A stretch of 64,000 nucleotides of DNA from WHSW01 sp963740055 (GTDB taxonomy: Bacteria; Actinomycetota; Thermoleophilia; Solirubrobacterales; 70-9): the NCBI GenBank assembly GCA_963740055.1, contig CAVUCL010000005.1, forward strand, positions 620,001 through 684,000. The letters are read 5' to 3'. The position numbers and the translations under genes are program-made. The notes beneath the pieces are model-generated. The model was given only the letters and a program-made list of their open reading frames with translations, was not told the origin of the DNA and made no database searches. Shown in pieces: positions 52,416 to 62,546 of the stretch (within the stretch, counting starts at the first letter, position 1; each line of letters starts with the position of its first letter).

Positions 52416-53864
52416 ATGGCCCGATTGCTCGACAAGTGGCGCTCGCTGAGCGTGCGCACCCGCCTGCTGATCACCGGCGGGACGGCCGTCGCCGTCGCCG
52501 GCGGCGCGATCGGCGCCTACCTGTTCGCGAAGCGCGACTCCGACGTCAGCTGCCCGCCCCCGTGCGAGCTCGAGGCCGAGGCGCCGCCGAAGAAGCAGGT
52601 CACGGTCGAGACCGTGGACTGGCCCGTCTACGGCTACGACACCCAGCGCACGCGTTATCTACCGACGAAGCGGGTGCGACCGCCCTACGACGCCTCCGAG
52701 TGGAGCTTCCAGGCGGGCAAGCTGCTCGAGTTCTCGCCGATCGTCGCCGAGGGGACGCTCTACTTCCAAGACAAGGACGCGCTCTTCTACGCCCTCGACG
52801 CCGAGCGCGGCAAGGTCGAGTGGAAGAAGGAGATCGGGGCGCTCGGCGCCGCCTCCCCCGCCTACTCGCACGGGGTCGTGTACGCGGTCACCCTGCAGCG
52901 CGCCCAGGGGGTCGATGAGGGCGAGGCGCTGGCCCTGCGGGCCAAGGACGGCAAGCTGCTCTGGCGCTTCCCGCTCCCGGGGCGAAGCGAGACCTCGCCC
53001 GTGATCGCGGGCTCGAACGTGATCGTCGGCAGCGAGTCGGGCGACGTCTACGCGCTCGACCGCAAGTCCGGCAAGGTCGACTGGAACGTCTCGACCGCGG
53101 GCGAGGTCAAGGGCGGTCTGGCGCTCGACGAGGGCGTCCTCTACGGCGCCAACTACGCCGGCGAGGTGTTCGCGCTGCGAGCCTCGAGCGGCGCCGACGT
53201 CTGGCGCTCCAGCACCCAGGGGCTCAGCTTCGGTCGCGGTGGTCCCGTGTACTCGACGCCCGCGGTCGCCTTCGGCCGCGTCTTCCTCGGCAGCATCGAC
53301 GGGCGCGTGTACAGCTTCGACGCCGACAGCGGCGAGCTCCTGTGGAGCCACTCGACCGGCGACTGGGTATATCCGGGACCGGCGGTCGCCGAGACCAAGC
53401 GCTCGGAGCCGACCGTCTACGTCGGCTCCAAGGACCAGAACTTCTACGCCCTCGACGCGGAGACGGGCGACGTGCGCTGGCAGAAGGACCTCGGCGGGAT
53501 CGTGCTCGGCGCCGCCTCGGTGCTCGGGGAGGTCGTCTACGTGAGCGGGCTCGGGCCGAACATCGGCACCTTCGGATTCGACGTCAAGACCGGCAAGCAG
53601 GTCTATGAGAACGAGCTCGGCGAGTACAACCCGGTGATCTCGGACGGCAACCGCCTCTATCTGACCGGGACCTCGAACATCCGCGCGTTCGAGCACGAGA
53701 CCGAGGCCGAGCGCCGGCGCGAGGCCGAGCGCCGGCGTCGCGAGCGCCAGCAGAAGCGCGAGCGCAAGCAGCGCCAGCGCGAGGCGCGCCAGCAGCAGGG
53801 CAACTCGGGCGGCAACGCCGGCGGAGGCGGCGGCAACGGCGGCGGCGGTTCGCAGGGCGACTGA
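52416..53864 (+). CDS. PQQ-type beta-propeller protein, membrane-anchored
   Basis: 482 aa. One N-terminal membrane helix (LLITGGTAVAVAGGAIGAYLF) then an extracytoplasmic propeller of repeated blades such as YALDRKSGKVDWN, YSFDADSGELLWS and YALDAETGDVRWQ. No dehydrogenase motif. The end is unusual: a Glu/Arg/Gln-rich helix (about 435-465) then a Gly/Asn-rich tail. It may be an assembly or scaffold protein of the envelope. A TACCAT hexamer lies 15 nt upstream of the ATG. Confidence 0.8.
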   Translation: MARLLDKWRSLSVRTRLLITGGTAVAVAGGAIGAYLFAKRDSDVSCPPPCELEAEAPPKKQVTVETVDWPVYGYDTQRTRYLPTKRVRPPYDASEWSFQAGKLLEFSPIVAEGTLYFQDKDALFYALDAERGKVEWKKEIGALGAASPAYSHGVVYAVTLQRAQGVDEGEALALRAKDGKLLWRFPLPGRSETSPVIAGSNVIVGSESGDVYALDRKSGKVDWNVSTAGEVKGGLALDEGVLYGANYAGEVFALRASSGADVWRSSTQGLSFGRGGPVYSTPAVAFGRVFLGSIDGRVYSFDADSGELLWSHSTGDWVYPGPAVAETKRSEPTVYVGSKDQNFYALDAETGDVRWQKDLGGIVLGAASVLGEVVYVSGLGPNIGTFGFDVKTGKQVYENELGEYNPVISDGNRLYLTGTSNIRAFEHETEAERRREAERRRRERQQKRERKQRQREARQQQGNSGGNAGGGGGNGGGGSQGD

Positions 53865-54623
53865 TCAACTGCGCACCGCGACCCCGGCGGCGGCGAGCGC
53901 CCGCTTCGCCTCGGCAATCGTGAACCTGCCGTAGTGGAAGATCGACGCGGCGAGCACCGCGTCGGCCCCGCCCTCGACGATCCCCTCAACCAGGTGGCGG
54001 AGCTCGCCGACGCCGCCGGAGGCGATCACCGGGACCGCGACGGCGTCGGCGACCGCGCGCGTGAGCTCGAGGTCGTAGCCGTCGGTGGTCCCGTCGCGGT
54101 CCATGCTCGTCAGCAGCACCTCGCCCGCCCCGCGCTCGGTCGCCTCGCGCGCCCAGGCCACCGCCTCGCGGCCCTCGACCACCGTCCGGCCACCATTGAC
54201 GTAGACGTCGTGGGCGCCGTTGGCTCGTTTGGCATCGATCGCGACGACCACGCACTGCGAGCCGAAGACGACCGCGAGCTCGGAGATCAGCTCCGGGCGC
54301 GCCAGCGCCGAGGAGTTGACCGCGACCTTGTCCGCCCCCGCGTCGAGCACCGCCTGCGCGTCGGCGACCGAGCGGATGCCGCCGCCGATCGTGAACGGGA
54401 TGAAGACGTCGTCGGCGGTCCGGCGCGCGAGCTCGACGATCGTCTCGCGCTGCTCGTGCGAGGCCCCGATGTCGAGGAAGACGAGCTCGTCGGCGCCCTC
54501 CGCGTCGTAGCGAGCCGCGAGCTCGACCGGGTCACCCGCGTCGCGCAGGCCGACGAAGTTGGTCCCCTTGACGACCCGGCCGCGGTCGACGTCGAGACAC
54601 GGGATGACGCGCTTCAGCGCCAC
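53865..54623 (-). CDS. hisF: Imidazole glycerol phosphate synthase subunit HisF
   Basis: 252 aa. PCLDVDRGRVVKG (catalytic Asp11) and VVAIDAKR (second Asp), GASHEQRET and FTIGGGIRSV complete the (beta/alpha)8 barrel. It closes the imidazole ring using ammonia from HisH. It is detached from the rest of the his genes by the small 54.6-kb gene and a plus-strand CAP gene. Convergent stop with the propeller gene. Confidence 0.95.
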   Translation of the reverse strand: MALKRVIPCLDVDRGRVVKGTNFVGLRDAGDPVELAARYDAEGADELVFLDIGASHEQRETIVELARRTADDVFIPFTIGGGIRSVADAQAVLDAGADKVAVNSSALARPELISELAVVFGSQCVVVAIDAKRANGAHDVYVNGGRTVVEGREAVAWAREATERGAGEVLLTSMDRDGTTDGYDLELTRAVADAVAVPVIASGGVGELRHLVEGIVEGGADAVLAASIFHYGRFTIAEAKRALAAAGVAVRS

Positions 54624-54628
54624 CTGCC

Positions 54629-54871
54629 TCAGGCCCCGCGCTTGCCGCGGCTGGCGCCCCAGGCGCCGCGCGCGAAGGCCCCGGGCTCGAGCTTGCGCAC
54701 CAGCCGCAGCATCTCCTCGCGCTCGTTCGCGGTCAGGTTGCGGCGCGGGCGGCCCTTCGACTTGCCGACCAGGACCGCGAGCCGCGAGCGCTCGTCGCGC
54801 TCGAGCATCCCGAAGTGGCGGCGCACCAGCAGCGCCACCTGGGCGATCGCGAGCACCCGGAGCCAGAACAT
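54629..54871 (-). CDS. Small basic protein, paralogue of the 34.4-kb gene
   Basis: 80 aa, basic. A hydrophobic start (FWLRVLAIAQVALLVRRHF) is followed by RSRLAVLVGKSKGRPRRNLT, with ANEREEMLRLVRKLEPGAFA next. Same plan as the 85-aa protein at 34418. It sits 5 nt upstream of hisF on the same strand, so it may be in the hisF transcript. Function unknown. Confidence 0.65.
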   Translation of the reverse strand: MFWLRVLAIAQVALLVRRHFGMLERDERSRLAVLVGKSKGRPRRNLTANEREEMLRLVRKLEPGAFARGAWGASRGKRGA

Positions 54872-54906
54872 GCGCTCAGGCTAGACGAGTGATGTCTCGC
54901 GACGGA

Positions 54907-54912
54907 TATGAT
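54907..54912 (+). promoter_or_regulatory. Putative -10 (TATGAT), leaderless
   Basis: TATGAT ends 6 nt before the GTG at 54919 and overlaps the region of an alternative ATG start (54892), favouring the GTG. Confidence 0.5.
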
Positions 54913-54918
54913 CCGCTC

Positions 54919-55644
54919 GTGCCATCGAGGAATGGATTCCTGACGGCAGCGGTCGCGATCGCGCTGATCGCGGCGGCCTCGGCCGCACCGGCGACGGCCG
55001 CCTCGGCCACCCCGCGCGCCAGCTCCGCCTGCAAGGGGGTGAACCTGCTCTCGGCGCCGCTGCTGGTCGAGGGGATCTGGACCCCGCTCGGCAACGTCGT
55101 GCTCGAGATCAGCGGACCGCTCGACGACCTGGTCCAGTGCCAGCTCGTCGACCTGCGCGCCCCGGCTTCGAGGCGCCGCCCGTGCGAGAACGCCGACGTC
55201 CCCGGGCCGAAGCTGCGCCGCCGGGTCGCCGCGAAGGCGATCGACTGCCTGATCGACAAGGAGCGCCGCGCGCGCGGTCTCGGAGCGCTGGGCGCGGACG
55301 GCCAGCTCAGGCAGGCGGCGAAGCGCCACAGCCGGCGGATGATCGAGGCGAGTTGCTTCTCGCATCAGTGCAGCGGCGAGCCCGACCTCGTCGGCCGCAT
55401 CATCTCGGCGAACTACCTCCCCTGCACGTGCGTGTGGACGGTCGGTGAGAACATCGCCTGGGGGGCGCGCTCTCGCAGCAGCCCGGCGGCGATCGTGCAG
55501 GCGTGGATGAACTCTCCTCCGCACCGGGCGCTGATCCTCTCGCAGGCGATGGAGGAGGTCGGCATCGGGGTCAAGGCCGGGCGACCGGGCAACTCGCGGG
55601 CGAAGGCGGCGACCTACACCGCCGACTTCGGCGCCAAGCGCTGA
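54919..55644 (+). CDS. Secreted CAP-domain (SCP/PR-1) protein
   Basis: 241 aa from GTG 54919; an ATG nine codons earlier is possible. Signal peptide FLTAAVAIALIAAASAAPATA. The CAP domain is LIDKERRARGLGAL, AKRHSRRMIEASCFSHQCSG, VGENIAWGAR, and IVQAWMNSPPHRALILSQ: conserved His and Glu residues are present. Several extra Cys may form disulphides. Function of bacterial CAP proteins is mostly unknown. It interrupts the his region. Confidence 0.85.
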   Translation: MPSRNGFLTAAVAIALIAAASAAPATAASATPRASSACKGVNLLSAPLLVEGIWTPLGNVVLEISGPLDDLVQCQLVDLRAPASRRRPCENADVPGPKLRRRVAAKAIDCLIDKERRARGLGALGADGQLRQAAKRHSRRMIEASCFSHQCSGEPDLVGRIISANYLPCTCVWTVGENIAWGARSRSSPAAIVQAWMNSPPHRALILSQAMEEVGIGVKAGRPGNSRAKAATYTADFGAKR

Positions 55645-55652
55645 CCGGCGCG

Positions 55653-56384
55653 CTAGCCGAGCGCCGCCGCCGCCTCGGCGACGGTGAACCGGCCCTCGTA
55701 CAGGGCGCGACCCACGATCACTCCCTCGAGCGCGGCGAGCCGCAGCTCGGCGAGCGTCGCGAGGTGCTCCAGGGTCCCCACCCCACCCGAGTAGATCAGC
55801 GTCGCCCCGGCATCCGCCGCCGCCTCCGCGGCATCCCGCAGGGCGTCGAGCTCCGGCCCCTCGAGCGTCCCGTCGACCTCGACCGGAGTGAAGACGAATC
55901 GCCGCACCCCGCGCCGGGCGAGGTCGGCGATCAGCTCGGCGGAGCCGACGCTCGTCTCGCGCTCCCAGCCCTCGATCGCGACCTTGCCGGCGCGCGCGTC
56001 GGCGGCGACCACGATCCGCTCGGCGTGGTCGGCGGCGAGCGCCTCGATCAGCGCCGGGTCCGCGAGCGCCGCGGTGCCGAGCACCGCGTGCCGGGCGCCC
56101 GCCTCGAGCACCGCGTCGACGTCCTCGGCCCGGCGCAGCCCGCCGCCGACCTGGACCCCGACGTCGACCGCGGCGCAGATGCGCGCGACCTGCTCCAGGT
56201 TCACCGGGGCCCCTTCGCGGGCTCCGTCGAGGTCGACGACGTGCAGCGCGGTCGCGCCCTGAGCGACCCAGCGCTTCGCGGCGTCGACGGGATCGTCGTC
56301 AAAGGCCGTCTCGCGCTCGTAGTCGCCCTGGACGAGTCGCACCGCGGCTCCCGCGCGGATGTCGATCGCCGGGTAGAGGATCAC
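55653..56384 (-). CDS. hisA: Phosphoribosyl isomerase A (HisA)
   Basis: 243 aa. YPAIDIRAGAAVRLVQGDY with the catalytic Asp, VQVGGGLRRAEDVDAVL, VVAADARAGKVAIEGWE with the second Asp, and YSGGVGTLEHL. In actinobacteria the homologue PriA also acts in tryptophan synthesis; whether this one is bifunctional cannot be told. Overlaps hisH by 4 nt. Confidence 0.93.
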   Translation of the reverse strand: MILYPAIDIRAGAAVRLVQGDYERETAFDDDPVDAAKRWVAQGATALHVVDLDGAREGAPVNLEQVARICAAVDVGVQVGGGLRRAEDVDAVLEAGARHAVLGTAALADPALIEALAADHAERIVVAADARAGKVAIEGWERETSVGSAELIADLARRGVRRFVFTPVEVDGTLEGPELDALRDAAEAAADAGATLIYSGGVGTLEHLATLAELRLAALEGVIVGRALYEGRFTVAEAAAALG

Positions 56385-57064
56385 GTCGCTCGCGCCGCCT
56401 CGCCGCCGTCGCGGTCACCGGCATGCGTGGCACAGATCGCGACGAAGTTCGCCAGCAGGCGCAGTCCCGCGGCGCTCGACTTCTCGGGGTGGAACTGGAC
56501 CCCGTAGAGCGGGGGTCGCGCGATCGCACAGGCGAACCGGGCCCCGTGCTCGGCGCTGCCGAGCAGGTCGCCGGTCTCGGCCGGGCGCGGGGCGAAGCTG
56601 TGGACGAAGTAGAACGGGGTCCCGTCGGCGATCCCGCTGGCGAGCTCGCTCTCGCGCTCCCAGCGAACCGGCTCCCAGCCGATGTGCGGGACCTTGACCG
56701 CCGAGGCATCGAGGCCCTCGACCGCGCCGGGGACGAGCCCGAGGCCCTGCGAGCCGCCGAGCTCGGTCGAGGAGTCGAACAGGAGCTGGAACCCGAGGCA
56801 GATCCCGAGCACCGGGACTCCGGCCCGCGCGCGGGCGGCGATCGCCTCGCCGAGCCCGAGCTCGCCGATCCGCTCGATCGCCATCGCGAACGCCCCGACG
56901 CCGGGCAGCACCAGGCCATCGGCCGCCGCGATCTCGTTCGGGTCGGCGCTGACCACGACCTCGGCGCCGACGTGCTCGAGCGCCTTCTCCACCGACCGCA
57001 GGTTCCCCATCCCGTACGTCGCAACGGCAATCTGCGGTCTGCGGTCTGCGATCTCCCCGCTCAG
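56381..57064 (-). CDS. hisH: Imidazole glycerol phosphate synthase subunit HisH
   Basis: Glutamine amidotransferase that feeds ammonia to HisF. IAVATYGMGNLRSVEKAL, LPGVGAFAMAI, GICLGFQLLFD (nucleophile Cys) and YGVQFHPEKSS (His, Glu). No ATG, GTG or TTG is found in frame at the start; the best candidate is CTG 57064, which overlaps the hisB stop and would give about 227 aa; ATT just before the IAVAT block is another. A lost base near the hisB end is also possible. Confidence 0.88.
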   Translation of the reverse strand: MSGEIADRRPQIAVATYGMGNLRSVEKALEHVGAEVVVSADPNEIAAADGLVLPGVGAFAMAIERIGELGLGEAIAARARAGVPVLGICLGFQLLFDSSTELGGSQGLGLVPGAVEGLDASAVKVPHIGWEPVRWERESELASGIADGTPFYFVHSFAPRPAETGDLLGSAEHGARFACAIARPPLYGVQFHPEKSSAAGLRLLANFVAICATHAGDRDGGEAARAT

Positions 57065-57648
57065 CTGAGCGTCCCCTTCGTGCTCGGCACGCCCTCCTCG
57101 TCGGGATCGATCGCGACCGCCTCGCGCAGCGCTCGGGCGAACGCCTTGAAGCAGGCCTCGATCAGGTGGTGGGCGTTGGAGCCGTAGCGGGTGCCGAGGT
57201 GCAGGGTCAGCTTCGCGTTCGCGGCGACCGCGCGGAAGAACTCCTCCGCGAGCTCGGCGTCGAAGCCGGCGATCGAGACCGGCGGCAGGTCGGCCTCGAA
57301 CAGGCACAGCGGGCGCCCCGAGATGTCGATCGCGCACATCCCCAGGGCCTCGTCCATCGGCACGGCCGTGTAGCCGTAGCGGCAGATCCCGCTGCGGTCG
57401 CCGAGCGCCTGGTCGAGCGCCTGGCCGAAGGCGATGCCGACATCCTCGACCGTGTGGTGGGCGCCGGTCTCGAGATCGCCGCTCGCCCGCACCACGAGCC
57501 CGAGGCGGCCGTGGCGACCGAGCAGCTCGAGCATGTGGTCGAGGAACCCGACCCCGGTCGAGGGCCTGACCTCGCCGCCGTCCAGGTCGAGTGTGAGGGA
57601 GACCTCGGTCTCGCCGGTCTTGCGCTCGATCGTCGCGGTCCTGCTCAT
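57061..57648 (-). CDS. hisB: Imidazoleglycerol-phosphate dehydratase
   Basis: 195 aa, single-domain (no phosphatase). GVGFLDHMLELLGRHG, DLETGAHHTVEDVGIAFGQAL and GSNAHHLIEACFKAFARAL carry the manganese-binding histidines. Start ATG overlaps the hisD stop as ATGA. Confidence 0.96.
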   Translation of the reverse strand: MSRTATIERKTGETEVSLTLDLDGGEVRPSTGVGFLDHMLELLGRHGRLGLVVRASGDLETGAHHTVEDVGIAFGQALDQALGDRSGICRYGYTAVPMDEALGMCAIDISGRPLCLFEADLPPVSIAGFDAELAEEFFRAVAANAKLTLHLGTRYGSNAHHLIEACFKAFARALREAVAIDPDEEGVPSTKGTLS

Positions 57649-58928
57649 GTTCTCGTCCTCGCGTTCGCCGACTCGCCGTGGACGGGGAAGCCCTCGGCGC
57701 CCGCGATCGCCGCCACGTGCGGCGCGAGCGCCTCGGCGGCCCCGGAGGGGACGGAGACTACGGAGGTCCGGCGCATGAACGCACCGGGCCCGAGCGGGCC
57801 GCCGAAGCGCGCCGCGCCGCCGGTCGGCAGCACGTGGTTGGAGCCGGCCGCGTAGTCGCCGAACGCGGTCGCACCCCCGTTGCCGACGAATACGGCCCCG
57901 GCGACGCGGCTCGCCGCGGCGCTGCGGTCGGCACCGGCGAAGGCGAGCTCCAGGTGCTCGGGCGCGATCGCGTCGGCGAGGCTGAGCGCGAGCTCGTGCC
58001 CGGGGGCCTGGACCAGCGCCAGCGGAGCATCGGCGACGCTCGGGCGCTCGGCGGCGAGCTCGGCGACCAGCTCGCCGATCCGGTCGAGCAGCGCCGGGTC
58101 GATCGAGATCACCACCAGCGGACTGTCGTCGCCGTGCTCGGCCTGGGCGCAGAGGTCGAGCGCGATCCAGTTCGCCTCGGCGGCGCCGCCGGCGACCACG
58201 ACGAGCTCGCTCGGCCCGGCGAGGCCGTCGATTCCGACGCGACCGGCGACCAGCCGCTTGGCCTCGTTCACCCAGCGGTTTCCGGGGCCGGCGATCACCT
58301 CGACCGCGCGCACGCTCTCGGTACCGAAGGCGAGCGCGGCGATCGCCTGGGCGCCGCCGAGCGCGTAGACCTCGTCGACCCCGGCGATCGCGCAGGCGGC
58401 GAGGGTGGCCGCGCTCGGGCGCTCGGACCCCGCCGGCGGCGTGGCCACGCAGAGCCGGGGTACGCCCGCCACCCGGGCCGGGATGCACGCCATCAGCACC
58501 GAGGACGGATAGGCGGCGCGGCCGCCGGGCGCGTAGACGCCGGCGGCGGCGACCGGGGACGCGCGAACCTCGATCCGCTGACCCTGCTCGAGCTCGACCG
58601 TGGTCGCGCGTTCGACGTTGGCGAGCTCGGCCCGCGCCACCGCCTCGATGTTCCGCGCCGCGACCCGCAGCCCCTCGCGCACCGGCGGCTCCAGCAGTCC
58701 GGGCGCGGCCGCGATCGCCGCCGGGTCGACGCGAAGGCTCTCGGGCACCGGGTCGCCGAGCTCCTCGGCGATCTCGCGCAGGGCGTCGTCGCCGCCGGCG
58801 CGAACCCGGTCGAGGATCCTCCGCACCCTCTCCCCCGCCTCGTCGTCGAGCGCCGGCGCGCTGGTGCGCAGGCGCTCCGCCAGCGCGGCGGCGTCGGCGC
58901 CGTCCCACTCGATCCGCTCGATCCTCAT
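57645..58928 (-). CDS. hisD: Histidinol dehydrogenase
   Basis: 427 aa, two-step NAD-dependent oxidation to histidine. Zinc and catalytic regions: VIAGPGNRWVNEAKRLVAG, GPSELVV, DLCAQAEHGDDSPLV and LVQAPGHELALSLADAIAPEHLEL, then YAAGSNHVLPTGG. Complete. Overlaps hisG by 4 nt. Confidence 0.96.
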   Translation of the reverse strand: MRIERIEWDGADAAALAERLRTSAPALDDEAGERVRRILDRVRAGGDDALREIAEELGDPVPESLRVDPAAIAAAPGLLEPPVREGLRVAARNIEAVARAELANVERATTVELEQGQRIEVRASPVAAAGVYAPGGRAAYPSSVLMACIPARVAGVPRLCVATPPAGSERPSAATLAACAIAGVDEVYALGGAQAIAALAFGTESVRAVEVIAGPGNRWVNEAKRLVAGRVGIDGLAGPSELVVVAGGAAEANWIALDLCAQAEHGDDSPLVVISIDPALLDRIGELVAELAAERPSVADAPLALVQAPGHELALSLADAIAPEHLELAFAGADRSAAASRVAGAVFVGNGGATAFGDYAAGSNHVLPTGGAARFGGPLGPGAFMRRTSVVSVPSGAAEALAPHVAAIAGAEGFPVHGESANARTRT

Positions 58929-59611
58929 CGGGCGCTCGCCTCACGTATGCGGGTCGCGAGGTCGTCGATCTCGGTCGCGCGCAGCTTGTGGGCGACCCGG
59001 TTGGCGACCAGGCGCGCGGTGCTGGTCGCGATCTCCTCGCGCACCTCGAGCTCGTTCTCGGCCAGGGTGCGCCCGGTGTCGACGAGGTCGACGATCGCGT
59101 CCGCGAGCCCGGCGAGCGGCGCCAGCTCGACCGAGCCCTTGACCTCGATCACCTCCGCCTGGCGCCCGGTGCGCTCGAACCAGCGCTCCGCCGTGCGCGG
59201 GTACTTGGTCGCGATCCTGATCACCCCGAGGCGTCGCTGCGCGCGCTCCAGCCGCTCGTCGCCGCGGCGCGCGGCGAGCACCATCCGGCAGGCCCCGTAG
59301 CCGAGGTCGAGGATCTCGTAGACGTCGCGATCGCGCTGCTCGGCGAGCACGTCCTTGCCGGTGATCCCGACGTCGGCGGCGCCCGCCTCGACGTAGGTCG
59401 GCACGTCGGATGGCCTCATCGTGACCAGGTTGAGCTCGCCGGCGTCGAAGACGAGCGCGCGCGAGTCCCCGCGCAGCGCATCGGTGGCGATGCCGATCGC
59501 GTCGAGCAGGTCGAGCGTGTCGCGAAGCAGCGCCCCGCGCGGCACCGCGAGTCGGATCGGGCCCGCGCCCGCGGCCCGGGTCGGCCTCGCGACCCCTCCC
59601 CCGCCCCTCAT
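58925..59611 (-). CDS. hisG: ATP phosphoribosyltransferase catalytic subunit, short form
   Basis: 228 aa from ATG 59611, lacking the C-terminal regulatory domain, so it should need HisZ. PIRLAVPRGALLRDTLDLL, YVEAGAADVGITGKDVL and the PRPP-binding VEVKGSVELAPLAGLADAIVDLVDTGRTL are seen. First committed step of histidine synthesis. Overlaps hisZ as ATGA. Confidence 0.95.
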   Translation of the reverse strand: MRGGGGVARPTRAAGAGPIRLAVPRGALLRDTLDLLDAIGIATDALRGDSRALVFDAGELNLVTMRPSDVPTYVEAGAADVGITGKDVLAEQRDRDVYEILDLGYGACRMVLAARRGDERLERAQRRLGVIRIATKYPRTAERWFERTGRQAEVIEVKGSVELAPLAGLADAIVDLVDTGRTLAENELEVREEIATSTARLVANRVAHKLRATEIDDLATRIREASAR

Positions 59612-60585
59612 TCGACGCCCTCCTCGGCCTGGGCGACGTGGAGGCGCTCGAGATGGAGCGCGAAGCCGCAGGCGGGAAGCGGCATCCCGAACCGGCCCAT
59701 GAGCTCGTCGTAGCGACCGCCGCCGCCGAGCACGTGGCCGAGCGCCGGGTCGTAGACCTCGAGGATCGCGCCGGTGTAGTAGCCGAGGTCGCGCAACAGG
59801 CCGAGGTCGAGCGCGACCCGGTCGGCGACGCCGCGAGCGCGCAAGGCGTCGAACGTCCCCGCGAGGCGCGCGGTGGCTCGCTCGGTGACCGCGCCGCCGA
59901 GCGCCCGTGCGCGCTCGAGCACTTCCGGTCCGCCCCGCAGGGCGGGCAGCCGGATCAGGGTCTCGCGGTCCTCCGCGGCGAGGTCGAGCGCGCGCGCCTC
60001 CTGCTCGAGCCCGACGTGGTCGTGCGATGCGAGGCATCCGAGCAGCGCCTCACGGGCGCGATCGTCGACGCCGAGCTCCGCCAGCAGCTGGCGATAGAGC
60101 TGCGCGTCGCCGAGCCCGATCACCGCGCGGGTGAGGCCGGCGGCGTCGAGCGCCGCGGCGAGCACCTCGACGACCTCCGCCGTGCCCTCGGGGGCGGTGG
60201 CGCCGACGAGCTCGACCCCCGCCTGGGTGAACTCGCGCATCTGGCCGCGCTGCGGGCGCACCGCGCGGAAGGCCCGCGCCAGATAGCAGAGGCGAAACGG
60301 CGGCTCGGAGTCGGCGTAGCGGTTGGCGATCAGGCGTGCGATCGGGATCGTCATGTCGGAGCGCATCGCGAGCAGCTCGCCGCGCTCGTCGAAGAACCGG
60401 TAGGCGACCGGGGCACCGCGCTCGTCACCGCGCGCCAGCACCTGCTCGTACTCGATCGTCGGGGTCGCGACCTCGCCATAGCCGAAGCCCTCGAAGGCCT
60501 CGATCAGAGCCAGCGACAGGCGCCGCAGCTCGCGCATCTCGTCGGGGAGGATGTCCCTGGTACCAGGGGGAATCGGATGGGTCAT
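59608..60585 (-). CDS. hisZ: ATP phosphoribosyltransferase regulatory subunit HisZ
   Basis: 325 aa, class II tRNA-synthetase-like fold without tRNA-charging ability. PPGTRDILPDEMRELRRL, MRSDMTIPIARLIANRY, FRAVRPQRGQMREFTQAGVE and GYYTGAILEVYDPALGHVLGGGGRYDEL. A possible HisS-like read is excluded by the missing anticodon domain and by context. First gene of the his operon. Confidence 0.93.
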   Translation of the reverse strand: MTHPIPPGTRDILPDEMRELRRLSLALIEAFEGFGYGEVATPTIEYEQVLARGDERGAPVAYRFFDERGELLAMRSDMTIPIARLIANRYADSEPPFRLCYLARAFRAVRPQRGQMREFTQAGVELVGATAPEGTAEVVEVLAAALDAAGLTRAVIGLGDAQLYRQLLAELGVDDRAREALLGCLASHDHVGLEQEARALDLAAEDRETLIRLPALRGGPEVLERARALGGAVTERATARLAGTFDALRARGVADRVALDLGLLRDLGYYTGAILEVYDPALGHVLGGGGRYDELMGRFGMPLPACGFALHLERLHVAQAEEGVE

Positions 60586-60590
60586 CGGGT

Positions 60591-60611
60591 CCCCCGCAGC
60601 GTAGACGGGGG
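60591..60611. promoter_or_regulatory. his operon upstream palindrome with embedded -10
   Basis: CCCCCG (60591-60596) and CGGGGG (60606-60611) form a perfect 6-bp inverted repeat with a 9-nt centre. TACGCT (minus strand, 60603-60598), a possible -10, lies inside it, 12 nt before the hisZ ATG. It may be an operator, or a murA terminator. Confidence 0.4.
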
Positions 60612-60621
60612 TGGAGCCGCC

Positions 60622-61923
<1,302 letters not shown>

Positions 61924-61936
61924 CGGGCGGCAAGCG

Positions 61937-61942
61937 TAACAA
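61937..61942 (+). promoter_or_regulatory. Putative -10 (TAACAA), leaderless
   Basis: TAACAA ends 7 nt before the ATG at 61950. The same 26-nt gap also carries TACGCT for murA on the other strand, so the promoters overlap. Confidence 0.4.
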
Positions 61943-61949
61943 TGCCCCT

Positions 61950-62546
61950 ATGAGCCAGCCGACGCGCGAACAGGCCTGGGACCTCGTCTGCGAATGGGTC
62001 GAATCCGACTCGCTGCGCAAGCACCTGCTCGGGGTCGAGGCGGCGATGGTCGCCTACGCACGCCGCTCGGATGCGGACGAGGAGCTGTGGGCCGTGACCG
62101 GGCTCGTCCACGACCTCGACTACGAGCGCTACCCCGATCTCGACGATGCCGAGAACGGCCACCCGCGCACCGCGCTGCGACTGTTCGCTGAGCTCGGCTG
62201 GCCGCAGGAGCTGATCGACGCCGTCGCCGGCCACGCGACCTTCCTCGGGGTCCCGCGCGAGACGGAGCTGGCTAAGACGCTGTTCGCCGTCGACGAGCTC
62301 TCCGGCTTCGTCGCCGCGTGCGCGCTCGTCCGACCGACCGGGATCGAGGGGATGAAGCCGAAGTCGGTGCGCAAGAAGCTCAAGCAGCCCTCGTTCGCGG
62401 CCGGCGTCAACCGCGATGAGGTTCGCCAGGGAGCCGAGGAGCTGGGCGTCGACTTCGACGAGCACGTCGCGTTCGTGATCGCGGCGATGGCCGAGCGCGC
62501 CGACGAGCTCGGGCTCGCGCCGCGCGACGACGCGACGGCTTCGTGA
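61950..62546 (+). CDS. HD-domain phosphohydrolase-like protein
   Basis: 198 aa. LRKHLLGVEAAMVAYAR and TGLVHDLDYERYPDL give the metal-binding His and the HD pair (His54, Asp55), and AGHATFLGV adds a later His. Such proteins cleave nucleotide or phosphate bonds. Substrate unknown. Stop overlaps the next gene as GTGA. Confidence 0.82.
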   Translation: MSQPTREQAWDLVCEWVESDSLRKHLLGVEAAMVAYARRSDADEELWAVTGLVHDLDYERYPDLDDAENGHPRTALRLFAELGWPQELIDAVAGHATFLGVPRETELAKTLFAVDELSGFVAACALVRPTGIEGMKPKSVRKKLKQPSFAAGVNRDEVRQGAEELGVDFDEHVAFVIAAMAERADELGLAPRDDATAS

